NCBI GenBank assembly: GCA_030151255.1 | Contig: JASLED010000085.1 | Coordinates: 1 to 56,231, forward strand | Source: Flavobacterium sp. | GTDB lineage: Bacteria; Bacteroidota; Bacteroidia; Flavobacteriales; Flavobacteriaceae | DNA length: 56,231 nucleotides | Direction: 5' to 3' | Part shown: positions 35,201 through 43,193 of the stretch, piece after piece | Position numbering within the stretch: position 1 is the first letter of the stretch | Layout: each line of letters opens with the position of its first letter | Made by a program: the position numbers and the translations under genes | Notes under the pieces: model-generated | What the model was told of the DNA's origin: nothing | The model's input: only the letters and a program-made list of their open reading frames with translations | The model's database searches: none

Positions 35201-38200
35201 ATGCAACAAAATACTCCCTATACACCTAAAAACAAGGTGCGTATAGTTACGGCAGCTGCTTTATTTGATGGACATGATGCTGCCATTAATATCATGAGAC
35301 GCATTATTCAATCTACAGGATGTGAGGTTATTCATCTTGGGCACGACAAAGGTGTTGAAGAGGTGGTAAATACTGCTATTCAGGAAGATGCAAATGCTAT
35401 CGCAATGACTTCTTATCAAGGAGGACATAACGAATATTTTAAATATATGTACGATTTGCTTCAAGAAAAAGGAGCAGGACATATTAGAATTGTTGGTGGA
35501 GGTGGAGGTGTAATCTTACCTACTGAAATCAAAGATTTAATGGATTACGGAATTACTCGTATCTATTCTCCAGACGATGGACGTGAGATGGGATTGCAAG
35601 GAATGATTAATGATATGGTAGAAAGAGCCGATTTTCCTACCATGGATTTACAACTTCCTGAAGGAAAAGACGTTTATCAGTCATTGGCAGATAAAGATGT
35701 AACAACTATTTCTCGTCTAATTTCTTTAGCAGAAAATAGAGAAGACGAATTTTTACGAGTTTTTGAATACAAGCCAGAACTACATAAAAAATCACCAATA
35801 TTAGGTATTACCGGTACTGGTGGCGCAGGAAAATCTTCAATGGTAGATGAGTTAGTTCGTCGTTTTTTAATTGATTTTCCAGAAAAAACAATCGCTTTAG
35901 TATCAGTAGATCCATCAAAGCGAAAAACAGGTGGAGCATTATTGGGAGATAGAATTCGTATGAATTCAATTAACAATCCACGTGTTTATATGCGTTCATT
36001 GGCCACACGTCAATCAAATTTAGCCTTGTCTAGATATGTAGAAGAAACGTTACAAGTTTTGCAAGCCGCAAATTATGATTTGATCATTCTTGAAACTTCT
36101 GGAATTGGACAATCCGACACTGAAATATTAGATCATTCAGACGCATCATTATATATAATGACACCAGAATTTGGTGCCGCTACTCAGTTAGAAAAAATTG
36201 ACATGCTTGATTTTGCAGACATTGTAGCAATTAATAAATTTGATAAGCGCGGTGCGTTAGATGCAATTAGAGATGTAAAAAAACAATATCAAAGAAATCA
36301 TAACTTGTGGGATGTAAACCCAGATGAAATGCCAGTATTTGGTACAATTGCTTCTCAGTTTAACGATCCAGGAACAAATGCTTTGTACAAAGCAATAATG
36401 GATAAAGTTGTAGAAAAAACAGGTGTAGATTTAACATCTCATTTCGAAATCACAAAAGAAATGAGTGAAAAAATCTATGTTATTCCTCCAAACAGAACAA
36501 GATATTTATCTGAAATTGCAGAGAATAATCGTAAATATGACGATACTGTATTAACGCAAAAAGAAGTTGCGCAAAAGTTATACGGTATTTTTAAAACATT
36601 ACAAAGCGTTGCAGGTGTTTTACCTTCTATTGATAAATCGGGAATAATTGAAGAATCGGTAGCATCAAAAGATGAAGATACTCAATTGTTTATCAACTTA
36701 TTGATAAAAGAATTCGATAAAGTTAAAATGAACTTAGATCCATACAATTGGGAAGTTATTTTAACGTGGGACGAAAAAGTAAACAAATACAAAAACCCTG
36801 TTTACTCGTTTAAAGTTCGTGATAAAGAAATTAAAATTCAAACTCATTCAGAGTCGTTATCACATTTACAAATACCAAAAATTGCTTTACCAAAATACGA
36901 AGCTTGGGGAGATATTCTTCGTTGGTCGTTGCAAGAAAACGTTCCGGGAGAATTTCCATTTACTTCAGGACTTTATCCATTCAAACGCGAAGGGGAAGAT
37001 CCAACGCGTATGTTTGCAGGTGAAGGTGGGCCAGAGCGTACAAATAGACGTTTCCATTACGTATCGTTAGGTATGCCTGCAAAACGTTTGTCTACAGCGT
37101 TTGATTCGGTTACTTTATATGGTAACGATCCAGGGCATCGTCCTGATATTTACGGAAAAATTGGTAACGCAGGAGTTTCTATTTGTTGTTTAGACGACGC
37201 TAAGAAATTGTATTCAGGCTTTGATTTAGCACACGCTTTAACATCGGTGTCAATGACAATTAACGGACCAGCGCCTATGTTGCTTGGTTTCTTTATGAAT
37301 GCAGCTATCGATCAGCAATGTGAAATCTACATCAAAGCAAATGGGTTAGAAGCTGAGGTTGAAGCAAAAATTGCTGAAATTTATAAGAAAAAAGGTGTTG
37401 AAAGACCTCGTTATAATGGCGATTTACCTGAAGGAAATGATGGTTTAGGATTAATGCTTTTAGGTGTAACAGGAAATCAGGTTTTACCTGCTGATGTTTA
37501 TGCCGAAATCAAAAAAAATACATTAGCTCAAGTTCGTGGAACGGTTCAGGCAGATATTTTAAAAGAAGATCAAGCACAAAATACTTGTATTTTTTCTACC
37601 GAATTTGCTTTGCGCTTAATGGGAGACGTACAAGAATATTTCATTGAAAAGAATGTGCGTAACTTCTATTCAGTATCTATTTCTGGTTATCACATTGCCG
37701 AAGCGGGTGCAAATCCTGTAACGCAATTGGCATTTACATTGGCAAACGGATTTACTTATGTAGAGTATTATTTAAGTAGAGGGATGGATATCAATGCATT
37801 CGGACCAAATTTATCGTTCTTCTTCTCAAACGGAATCGATCCTGAGTATTCAGTAATCGGACGTGTAGCAAGAAGAATTTGGGCAAAAGCGTTAAAACAA
37901 AAATATGGAGCAAATGAGCGTGCGCAAATGCTAAAATATCACATTCAAACTTCTGGACGTTCATTACACGCACAAGAAATTGATTTTAATGATATTCGTA
38001 CTACGTTGCAAGCGCTTTATGCAATTTATGATAACTGTAATTCATTGCATACAAATGCTTATGATGAAGCAATTACAACACCAACAGAAGAATCAGTGCG
38101 TAGAGCAATGGCTATTCAGTTGATTATCAATAAGGAATTAGGTTTAGCTAAAAATGAAAATCCAATTCAAGGTTCATTCATCATTGAAGAATTAACTGAT

Positions 38201-38635
38201 TTGGTTGAAGAAGCAGTATTGGCAGAATTTGATAGAATTACAGAGCGTGGAGGAGTACTTGGTGCAATGGAAACGATGTATCAACGTTCTAAAATTCAAG
38301 AAGAATCATTGTATTACGAAACTTTGAAACACGACGGACGTTTTCCTATTATTGGAGTAAATACGTTTTTGAGTTCGAAAGGATCGCCAACAGTGGTGCC
38401 TGCTGAAGTTATTCGTGCAACGGAAGAAGAAAAACAATTCCAAATTCACACCAAAGAAAGCTTAAACAAAGCAAACGAGCATTTAGTTGAAGCGCAATTA
38501 GAAAAAATTCAGGAAGTAGCAATACAGAACGGAAATATTTTTGAAGCGCTGATGGAAGCAACAAAAGTTTGTTCCTTAGGTCAAATTACTTCAGCGTTAT
38601 TTGAAGTAGGAGGACAGTATAGAAGAAATATGTAA
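35201..38635 (+). CDS. icmF: Fused isobutyryl-CoA mutase/G-protein chaperone IcmF
   Basis: The 1144-residue protein combines three parts. The first is an N-terminal B12-binding domain (about 10-140) with DGHDAA (23-28) and VGGGGG. The second is a MeaB-like G domain with P-loop GTGGAGKSS (205-213) and an NKFDK guanine-specificity motif. The third is a C-terminal acyl-CoA mutase (about 560-1144) with SGLYPFKREG. This domain order and the FKREG segment are hallmarks of IcmF rather than two-subunit methylmalonyl-CoA mutase. IcmF isomerises isobutyryl-CoA and n-butyryl-CoA with adenosylcobalamin, and the G domain loads and protects the cofactor. The exact acyl-CoA used here is inferred. It is followed by a terminator that is duplicated 2.65 kb downstream. 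Confidence 0.92.
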   Translation: MQQNTPYTPKNKVRIVTAAALFDGHDAAINIMRRIIQSTGCEVIHLGHDKGVEEVVNTAIQEDANAIAMTSYQGGHNEYFKYMYDLLQEKGAGHIRIVGGGGGVILPTEIKDLMDYGITRIYSPDDGREMGLQGMINDMVERADFPTMDLQLPEGKDVYQSLADKDVTTISRLISLAENREDEFLRVFEYKPELHKKSPILGITGTGGAGKSSMVDELVRRFLIDFPEKTIALVSVDPSKRKTGGALLGDRIRMNSINNPRVYMRSLATRQSNLALSRYVEETLQVLQAANYDLIILETSGIGQSDTEILDHSDASLYIMTPEFGAATQLEKIDMLDFADIVAINKFDKRGALDAIRDVKKQYQRNHNLWDVNPDEMPVFGTIASQFNDPGTNALYKAIMDKVVEKTGVDLTSHFEITKEMSEKIYVIPPNRTRYLSEIAENNRKYDDTVLTQKEVAQKLYGIFKTLQSVAGVLPSIDKSGIIEESVASKDEDTQLFINLLIKEFDKVKMNLDPYNWEVILTWDEKVNKYKNPVYSFKVRDKEIKIQTHSESLSHLQIPKIALPKYEAWGDILRWSLQENVPGEFPFTSGLYPFKREGEDPTRMFAGEGGPERTNRRFHYVSLGMPAKRLSTAFDSVTLYGNDPGHRPDIYGKIGNAGVSICCLDDAKKLYSGFDLAHALTSVSMTINGPAPMLLGFFMNAAIDQQCEIYIKANGLEAEVEAKIAEIYKKKGVERPRYNGDLPEGNDGLGLMLLGVTGNQVLPADVYAEIKKNTLAQVRGTVQADILKEDQAQNTCIFSTEFALRLMGDVQEYFIEKNVRNFYSVSISGYHIAEAGANPVTQLAFTLANGFTYVEYYLSRGMDINAFGPNLSFFFSNGIDPEYSVIGRVARRIWAKALKQKYGANERAQMLKYHIQTSGRSLHAQEIDFNDIRTTLQALYAIYDNCNSLHTNAYDEAITTPTEESVRRAMAIQLIINKELGLAKNENPIQGSFIIEELTDLVEEAVLAEFDRITERGGVLGAMETMYQRSKIQEESLYYETLKHDGRFPIIGVNTFLSSKGSPTVVPAEVIRATEEEKQFQIHTKESLNKANEHLVEAQLEKIQEVAIQNGNIFEALMEATKVCSLGQITSALFEVGGQYRRNM

Positions 38636-38649
38636 ATTGTCTGACATAG

Positions 38650-38691
38650 TTAACCGAAAAAGGCAACTGATTTATCAGTTGCCTTTTTTAT
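38650..38691. repeat. 42-bp duplicated terminator sequence, left copy
   Basis: Identical to 41299-41340 except for the two central loop bases (TT here, AA there). The difference is exactly what inversion of the hairpin loop would give. The copies flank the HepT/MntA cassette. Confidence 0.9.
38657..38690 (+). terminator. Terminator of icmF
   Basis: AAAAAGGCAACTGAT / ATCAGTTGCCTTTTT, 15-bp perfect stem, loop TT, T tract. Confidence 0.93.
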
Positions 38692-38773
38692 TTTGAACGA
38701 AAACTTAAGCAGAAATAGATTAAACTTAGTTTTTAATGATTATTTTTAAAAATGCTACATAACAAAGAATGTA

Positions 38774-38781
38774 TAACTTTG
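38774..38781 (+). promoter_or_regulatory. -7 box and small palindrome before hepT
   Basis: TAACTTTG fits TAnnTTTG, 52 nt before the hepT ATG. ACAAAG (38762-38767) and CTTTGT (38777-38782) form an inverted repeat overlapping the box, a possible operator for autoregulation. Confidence 0.5.
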
Positions 38782-38833
38782 TTTGTACTAAGCACAAATA
38801 ACATTGAGGTAAACGAATTAAAACAATACAAGT

Positions 38834-39298
38834 ATGATACAAGATATAAGATGGCAACAACGCTTTGATAACTATTGTAAAGCTTTTGCTAGGTTTAGCG
38901 ATAACATAGCTTATATATATAATTTATATGATCATATGGATTTTAGTGTTGAGGAAAATTATCAGGATATAGTATTAAGAATAAACGATATTTTAAAGCA
39001 AGGGCTTATCCAAAGTTTTGAGTTTACCCATGAATTGGCTTGGAATACCCTTAAAGATTATGCCGAATATCAAGGAAATACAGAAATTAGAGGAAGTAGA
39101 GATGCTATTCGTTATGCGGCTAGTGTAAATTTAATTTCTGATGCACATATATGGATGGATATGATTGTGAGTAGAAACAAAACATCACATACGTATAATG
39201 AAGACACAGCAAATGAAATATTTAGAAATATCATCATTTATTATGCACCTTTATTTAGCGCATTTAAAGTAACATTTGAAAATATAGAGCGTGAATAG
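38834..39298 (+). CDS. hepT: HepT-like HEPN toxin (HI0074 family)
   Basis: The 154-residue helical protein matches the HI0074/HepT branch of HEPN proteins (RWQQRFDNYCKAF, QSFEFTHELAWNTLKDY). It has the ribonuclease motif RX4HXY: Arg 114, His 119 and Tyr 121 in RNKTSHTY. In characterised HepT/MntA pairs HepT is an RNase toxin, and the antitoxin adds AMP to the Tyr of this motif; all three residues are present here. The mntA-like gene starts 8 nt before its stop, as usual for this module. It is probably self-regulated, with a palindromic promoter just upstream. Confidence 0.85.
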   Translation: MIQDIRWQQRFDNYCKAFARFSDNIAYIYNLYDHMDFSVEENYQDIVLRINDILKQGLIQSFEFTHELAWNTLKDYAEYQGNTEIRGSRDAIRYAASVNLISDAHIWMDMIVSRNKTSHTYNEDTANEIFRNIIIYYAPLFSAFKVTFENIERE

Positions 39299-39620
39299 TT
39301 TAGATATTAGTTTTAATACAGAAAGTACGGGAGTTTCTACAAAAGACTGGTTAAATATATTATCCGTTTTTTCTAAGCATTTGTTGGTAAAAAAAGTAAT
39401 ACTGTATGGCTCTCGTGCCAAAGGTAATTACAAAGCCTATTCGGATATTGACCTAACTGTAGAAGGAGCTATAGACTTAATGCAGTTGCAAGTTATAGAA
39501 AACGAATTGTACGATTTGAATTTACCTTACAAAATAGATATTTCTCAGTATCATGTTATTAAAAATACAAGTTTGTTAGATCATATTCATCGGGTAGGAA
39601 TTATTGTTTATGAAAAGTAA
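39291..39620 (+). CDS. mntA: MntA-like minimal nucleotidyltransferase antitoxin
   Basis: The 109-residue protein has the polymerase-beta-fold signature GSX10DXD: Gly 40-Ser 41 and Asp 52/Asp 54 in YGSRAKGNYKAYSDIDL, plus a third Asp near 83 (YKIDIS). All metal ligands are present, so it should be active. The start is GTG, overlapping hepT by 8 nt, which suggests coupled translation. MntA neutralises HepT by AMPylation. The PD-(D/E)XK/DUF5655 gene follows 2 nt downstream, making a three-gene operon. Confidence 0.85.
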   Translation: MNSLDISFNTESTGVSTKDWLNILSVFSKHLLVKKVILYGSRAKGNYKAYSDIDLTVEGAIDLMQLQVIENELYDLNLPYKIDISQYHVIKNTSLLDHIHRVGIIVYEK

Positions 39621-39622
39621 TT

Positions 39623-40528
39623 ATGAAGTTATTTAATAATAATAAAAACAATTTAACTAGTTTAGAAGAAAAACCTTTTAAGTTAGAGCGCGAGATACAA
39701 CAACTGTTCGAAGCTAATTTGGCATTGCTTACAGGATATCAGTTCATCAAATCAGAGTTTAGTATTAAAGGTTTCCGCATCGATACTTTAGCTTTTGACT
39801 CCGAAAGCAATAGCTTTGTGATTATTGAATATAAAAAAGTAGCCAGTCAGTCGGTAGTCGATCAAGGATTTACTTATTTAGGTTTGGCATTAGAGCATAA
39901 AGCAGATTTTGTGTTGGAGTACAACGAATCTCAGAAAAATTCACTAAAACGCACCGATGTAGATTGGACACAATGTAGGGTTTTGTTTGTATCGCCATCG
40001 TTTACCGATTATCAAAAACAGGCTTCCAACTTTAAAGATTTACCTATAGAGTTGTGGGAAATAAAACGTTTTGAAAACGATTTGTTAGTTATCAATCCTA
40101 TTAAGAAAGACAAAGCTACTGCTAGTTTTAAACAACTAAAACAAGCAGATGATTCTGAAATAGCCAAAATAGCTAAAGAAATAAAAGTATATACCGAAGA
40201 AGAACATCTAGAAGGTAAAGCTGAAGAGGTCATTGAGCTATATGAAGCTTTTAAACAAGGAATCGTACAGTTAGCACCCGATGTAGAAATTCAGACTAAA
40301 AAACTGTATATCGCATTCAAGAAAAACAAAAATATTGCTGATATCGTTATCCTCAAAAATAGTTTAAAAATATTTATCAATAAACGCTCTGGAGAATTAG
40401 ATGACGCTAAAAAATTGATGCGAGATGTTTCTAATATAGGCCACTGGGGCAATGGTGATTATGAAGTAATTGTTTCTAATACAGATAATTTAGAATATAT
40501 TATGAGTTTGATAAAACAAACCATTTAA
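39623..40528 (+). CDS. PD-(D/E)XK nuclease-fold protein with DUF5655 domain
   Basis: The 301-residue protein has two parts. The N-terminal domain (about 20-150) shows a restriction-endonuclease-like core: Asp 54 in FRIDTLAFD, then Glu 69 and Lys 71 in IIEYKK, with a preceding helix LEREIQQLFEANL. The C-terminal domain (about 190-300) is DUF5655-like (LYIAFKKNKNIADIVI, HWGNGDYEVIV). The conserved D...ExK suggests nuclease activity, which is inferred. It starts 2 nt after mntA and ends the operon. Proteins of this type are found scattered in defence-gene neighbourhoods, and its role next to a HEPN/MNT pair is undefined. Confidence 0.8.
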   Translation: MKLFNNNKNNLTSLEEKPFKLEREIQQLFEANLALLTGYQFIKSEFSIKGFRIDTLAFDSESNSFVIIEYKKVASQSVVDQGFTYLGLALEHKADFVLEYNESQKNSLKRTDVDWTQCRVLFVSPSFTDYQKQASNFKDLPIELWEIKRFENDLLVINPIKKDKATASFKQLKQADDSEIAKIAKEIKVYTEEEHLEGKAEEVIELYEAFKQGIVQLAPDVEIQTKKLYIAFKKNKNIADIVILKNSLKIFINKRSGELDDAKKLMRDVSNIGHWGNGDYEVIVSNTDNLEYIMSLIKQTI

Positions 40529-40534
40529 AATATA

Positions 40535-40570
40535 AAAAGCAAGACTTTGATAAGTCTTGCTTTTCTTTTA
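40535..40570 (+). terminator. Terminator of the hepT-mntA operon
   Basis: AAAAGCAAGACTT / AAGTCTTGCTTTT, 13-bp perfect stem, loop TGAT, then CTTTTATTT. Confidence 0.9.
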
Positions 40571-40579
40571 TTTATAACC

Positions 40580-40689
40580 CGTGCAGCTATAACAAAAAAC
40601 CTGCGCAGGTTTTGGTTGCTTCTTGCGCAGGTTTTGCATAAAAGTGGCGCAACTTTTTATAGATTGCTGCGCAGGTTTTTACACTTACT
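40580..40689. repeat. Tandem array with 22-bp period
   Basis: The core TGCGCAGGTTTT begins at 40602, 40624 and 40668. A diverged copy (GGCGCAACTTTT) begins at 40646 and a weaker one (CGTGCAGCTATA) at 40580. All starts are exactly 22 nt apart. Only the first half of each unit is conserved. The last unit overlaps the stop codon of the HU-related gene. 22 bp is about two helical turns, so the cores face the same side of the DNA. Confidence 0.8.
40590..40613 (-). terminator. Probable terminator of the HU-related gene
   Basis: AAAACCTGCGCAGGTTTT (40596-40613) is an 18-nt perfect palindrome followed on the minus strand by a T run. It uses one unit of the 22-bp array. Confidence 0.5.
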
Positions 40690-41071
40690 TGGTTTTTGAA
40701 AACTTAGCTGTTTTTAATGCATCGGCAATACGTGTGCCTGGGCGGTAATTTATTTTAGCTCCTTTAATTAAGCTAACGTTAAACGTTGCTTCGGTAGCTG
40801 CTGATGCACTAGATAAGCTTGGATAAAAACTACCTAATTTGTCTAAACGAACAATTTTACCGTTTACAATTTGGTTTACAATCACATTCTCCAAAGCAAT
40901 AATTACTCCGCGGATATCTGCTTCAGACAATGCCGAAAATTTTTCAATTTCTTTAGTTAGTTCATCTACTGTTATTTCTCCGTCGGTTATTGCACTTGCA
41001 TACCATTTTTTGGTTCCGCCGCCAACTACTCCTGGTTCGCCGCGTTCTACTACATTAAATTTTATTGGCAT
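40685..41071 (-). CDS. HU-related histone-like DNA-binding protein
   Basis: The 128-residue protein belongs to the Bacteroidota HU-related group. It opens with PIKFNVVERGEPG and a segment KKWYASAI, then has the HU-type helical core (DELTKEIEKFSALSEADIRGVIIALENVI), a G-x-I-V-RLDKLGSFYPSL strand pair and a basic tail ending KTAKFSKTK. These proteins bind and bend DNA. The gene is convergent with the hepT operon, and its stop codon lies within the 22-bp phased repeat array. Many such genes occur in Bacteroidota and mobile elements, so it may belong to the inserted segment. Confidence 0.85.
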   Translation of the reverse strand: MPIKFNVVERGEPGVVGGGTKKWYASAITDGEITVDELTKEIEKFSALSEADIRGVIIALENVIVNQIVNGKIVRLDKLGSFYPSLSSASAATEATFNVSLIKGAKINYRPGTRIADALKTAKFSKTK

Positions 41072-41298
41072 AATATTATTTTTTAATGTTAATTAATTGA
41101 TGTGAAGTTAATTAAAATTATTAAAATAATGATAAAAATATTTAAAATAGCTTTTTTGTTTATATATATTTAATGCATTTGTGATTTTGTTGCTTTATTT
41201 TTTTTAGAAAAGTTGATAGAAGCAATAAAAAAATATGTATTTGAGTAAACTCTTTCAGTGTTGTTTTATAATAAGCAGATAATATAGAATTGGTGCAT

Positions 41299-41340
41299 TT
41301 AACCGAAAAAGGCAACTGATAAATCAGTTGCCTTTTTTAT
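41299..41340. repeat. 42-bp duplicated terminator sequence, right copy
   Basis: Second copy of 38650-38691, same orientation, with loop AA instead of TT. It ends 4 nt before the minus-strand stop codon at 41345. Confidence 0.9.
41306..41338 (-). terminator. Terminator of the lipase/membrane protein operon
   Basis: A 15-bp perfect stem with A and T tracts on both sides. Its position directly after the minus-strand stop assigns it to that operon, though it can act both ways. Confidence 0.9.
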
Positions 41341-41344
41341 GTTT

Positions 41345-41941
41345 TTAAAAGCCCCAAATGATAATAGTAATCATTAAGAAGGCGATAACAAAATTTAGCT
41401 TTTCTTGTTTGTAAAATAAATCAGATGCTTTTACAATTACTTTATAGCCACACCACCAAAATGGAATACTTACCAAGGCAGAAAAATGGTTAAACTCTGG
41501 AGAAAAATAATAAAAGAAATAATCGTTAAAAATAAAGTAACCCGCAATATTGAAATAAATTTCTGCCAACATTAAAAAACCTGCTTCTGCAATAAATAGT
41601 TTCCAACCTTTTAGTTTTTTGATTTTAGTTGCATATAAATTGTAATGCTGAAAAAAACAAACACAAACCGCGGCAATTGCCCACATAATAGGTCCATACA
41701 TAGAGGTAGCATTGTTGTGAATGGGAGTTATATGATATTCCCAAAGCGGAATGGGTATTTTTAATAGTTTATTAATAGCTGTGTCAATAAATATTTCGCC
41801 ACACATGCCAAACCAAGAGCCAAATATAAAATAGCTAAGCAAAAGACGATAATCTATGGTTGTTTTTTTATTGATGTAAAACCAATAAAACAGTATGGGT
41901 ACTGTAATAACAATGGTAAATAAGGCTAGTTTTGCTATCAT
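41345..41941 (-). CDS. Multi-pass membrane protein of unknown function
   Basis: The 198-residue protein has about six hydrophobic helices (for example KLALFTIVITVPILFYWFY, YGPIMWAIAAVCVCFF, NFVIAFLMITIII). A conserved-looking loop WEYHITPIHNN contains two His. I do not recognise the family. It starts 1 nt after the lipase gene stop, so it is translated from the same mRNA. A membrane partner of the lipase is possible but not supported beyond position. Confidence 0.7.
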   Translation of the reverse strand: MIAKLALFTIVITVPILFYWFYINKKTTIDYRLLLSYFIFGSWFGMCGEIFIDTAINKLLKIPIPLWEYHITPIHNNATSMYGPIMWAIAAVCVCFFQHYNLYATKIKKLKGWKLFIAEAGFLMLAEIYFNIAGYFIFNDYFFYYFSPEFNHFSALVSIPFWWCGYKVIVKASDLFYKQEKLNFVIAFLMITIIIWGF

Positions 41942-41942
41942 A

Positions 41943-43040
41943 TTATTTTTCCAAATTATTTAATAAAAATAAATAGGCATTTGGCATGTGGTGTGTCATG
42001 GTGTTTTCTGGTTTGTTAAATTTAGTTTGATATTCTTGGTTAAATAATCCGTCTAAAATAATCGGATTGCCACATCTACTGTAATCGCTATTTAAAACAT
42101 AAGTTGGTTCTATCAATTCGGGCATGCTTTTGTGAATTTGCTCAAAAACAAAATGTCCTAATGTGTTTCTGTATCGTTTTACGTTTTTTACCAAGGGATT
42201 ACTCATTCTATTATACATACCTCTGGCAAACCATCTTTTTGGCCATTTTATTTTTTTTATAGTTTTATCAATTTCTGATTTGCTAAACGGACTAATCGGA
42301 TTAAAGTCTTGTAGCATTTGTGTAGTAGGTGGCACTTCTGGTACCCAATCTTGTGTGTTTATTACTGAAAAACTCCAATTTTTCATCGTTTTTTCGTACT
42401 GATATGCAAAATAGTTATTGCCTGGTTTTGGAGGTGCTAGCGCATAGGTTTTAAAAATAATATCAGTAGGTAATGTTCCGTCTTTTTGCCATTGTTTTAA
42501 TTGAGCAGTAACTAAAAAAGAAATTACTCCACCCTGACTGTGCCCAGAAACAATAATTTCTTTTTTATTGGCTTTGTATAAACTGTCAATTTTTGGTTTC
42601 ATGTCGGCAAGTAAATAAAGCGAGGCAATAGTCCAACCAGTGTGCACATAAGCTTTCGGATCGTCACAAAAATTATAGGTCATTCCTTTATTATTACTCA
42701 GTTTAATTTCTCCTTTTGCAGGTATCATAGCAGCATAATAATTGGCAAGCCAACTGTTTCCTTTGTCAACAGAGCCTCTAATAGCAATTTCAGCCACTTG
42801 TCTATTAGTGTCAAAATACAATCCCCATCTGTTGGTAAGGCCAATTTCTGGTGAACGATAAAGGTTGGTGTAATTGGTTTTTTGTTCTAATTCATTATCA
42901 TGAAAAGGAGTTTGAATATCTTGAGCCAAAATTAAGCTATGTTTTATTTCGGTATAATTGGCATTTGGTTGTAGCTGTTGAGCAAAAATAAAAGAGCAAA
43001 AAAAGCCAAAAGCAATAGTAAACAATTTTTTCATAATCAT
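41943..43040 (-). CDS. Secreted class 3 lipase-like protein
   Basis: The 365-residue protein has a signal peptide (to residue 20, FIFA). The lipase elbow is VSGHSQGG with nucleophile Ser 168, and the preceding IAIRGSVDKGNSWLANYYAAM segment is typical of class 3 (Rhizopus-type) lipases. An Asp in NTQDWVPEVPP and a later His (NTLGHF) could complete the triad. It is predicted to be secreted or periplasmic and to hydrolyse lipid or other esters; the substrate is unknown. It is first in a two-gene operon with a good promoter. Confidence 0.82.
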   Translation of the reverse strand: MIMKKLFTIAFGFFCSFIFAQQLQPNANYTEIKHSLILAQDIQTPFHDNELEQKTNYTNLYRSPEIGLTNRWGLYFDTNRQVAEIAIRGSVDKGNSWLANYYAAMIPAKGEIKLSNNKGMTYNFCDDPKAYVHTGWTIASLYLLADMKPKIDSLYKANKKEIIVSGHSQGGVISFLVTAQLKQWQKDGTLPTDIIFKTYALAPPKPGNNYFAYQYEKTMKNWSFSVINTQDWVPEVPPTTQMLQDFNPISPFSKSEIDKTIKKIKWPKRWFARGMYNRMSNPLVKNVKRYRNTLGHFVFEQIHKSMPELIEPTYVLNSDYSRCGNPIILDGLFNQEYQTKFNKPENTMTHHMPNAYLFLLNNLEK

Positions 43041-43057
43041 TGATTTAAGTGTTTTTA

Positions 43058-43086
43058 CAAATTTAGAATTTCGGATGTTATTACAA
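43058..43086 (-). promoter_or_regulatory. Promoter of the lipase operon
   Basis: On the minus strand TTG (43086-43084), 18 nt, then TAAATTTG (43065-43058), matching TTG-N17-23-TAnnTTTG. The leader is short, since the ATG begins at 43040. Confidence 0.75.
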
Positions 43087-43169
43087 TTTAAAATAGAAAA
43101 GAAAGTTTTGTTATAGCAGTAATATTCTTAAATAAATGTTTAAGAAGAATCAGTAGCCTGTATAAATGC

Positions 43170-43177
43170 TATATTTG
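43170..43177 (+). promoter_or_regulatory. -7 box of the collagen-motif lipoprotein gene
   Basis: TATATTTG, 16 nt before the ATG. Confidence 0.65.
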
Positions 43178-43193
43178 AATAAAAATATTAAAG

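Noticed and set aside
36819..37070. Plus-strand ORF of 83 codons within icmF
   Set aside because: It lies in another frame of a well-supported gene and has no start context or similarity of its own.
40580..40689. 22-bp repeats as a CRISPR array
   Set aside because: The conserved part is only about 12 bp, the variable part about 10 bp, and there are no cas genes; this is a phased binding-site type array instead.
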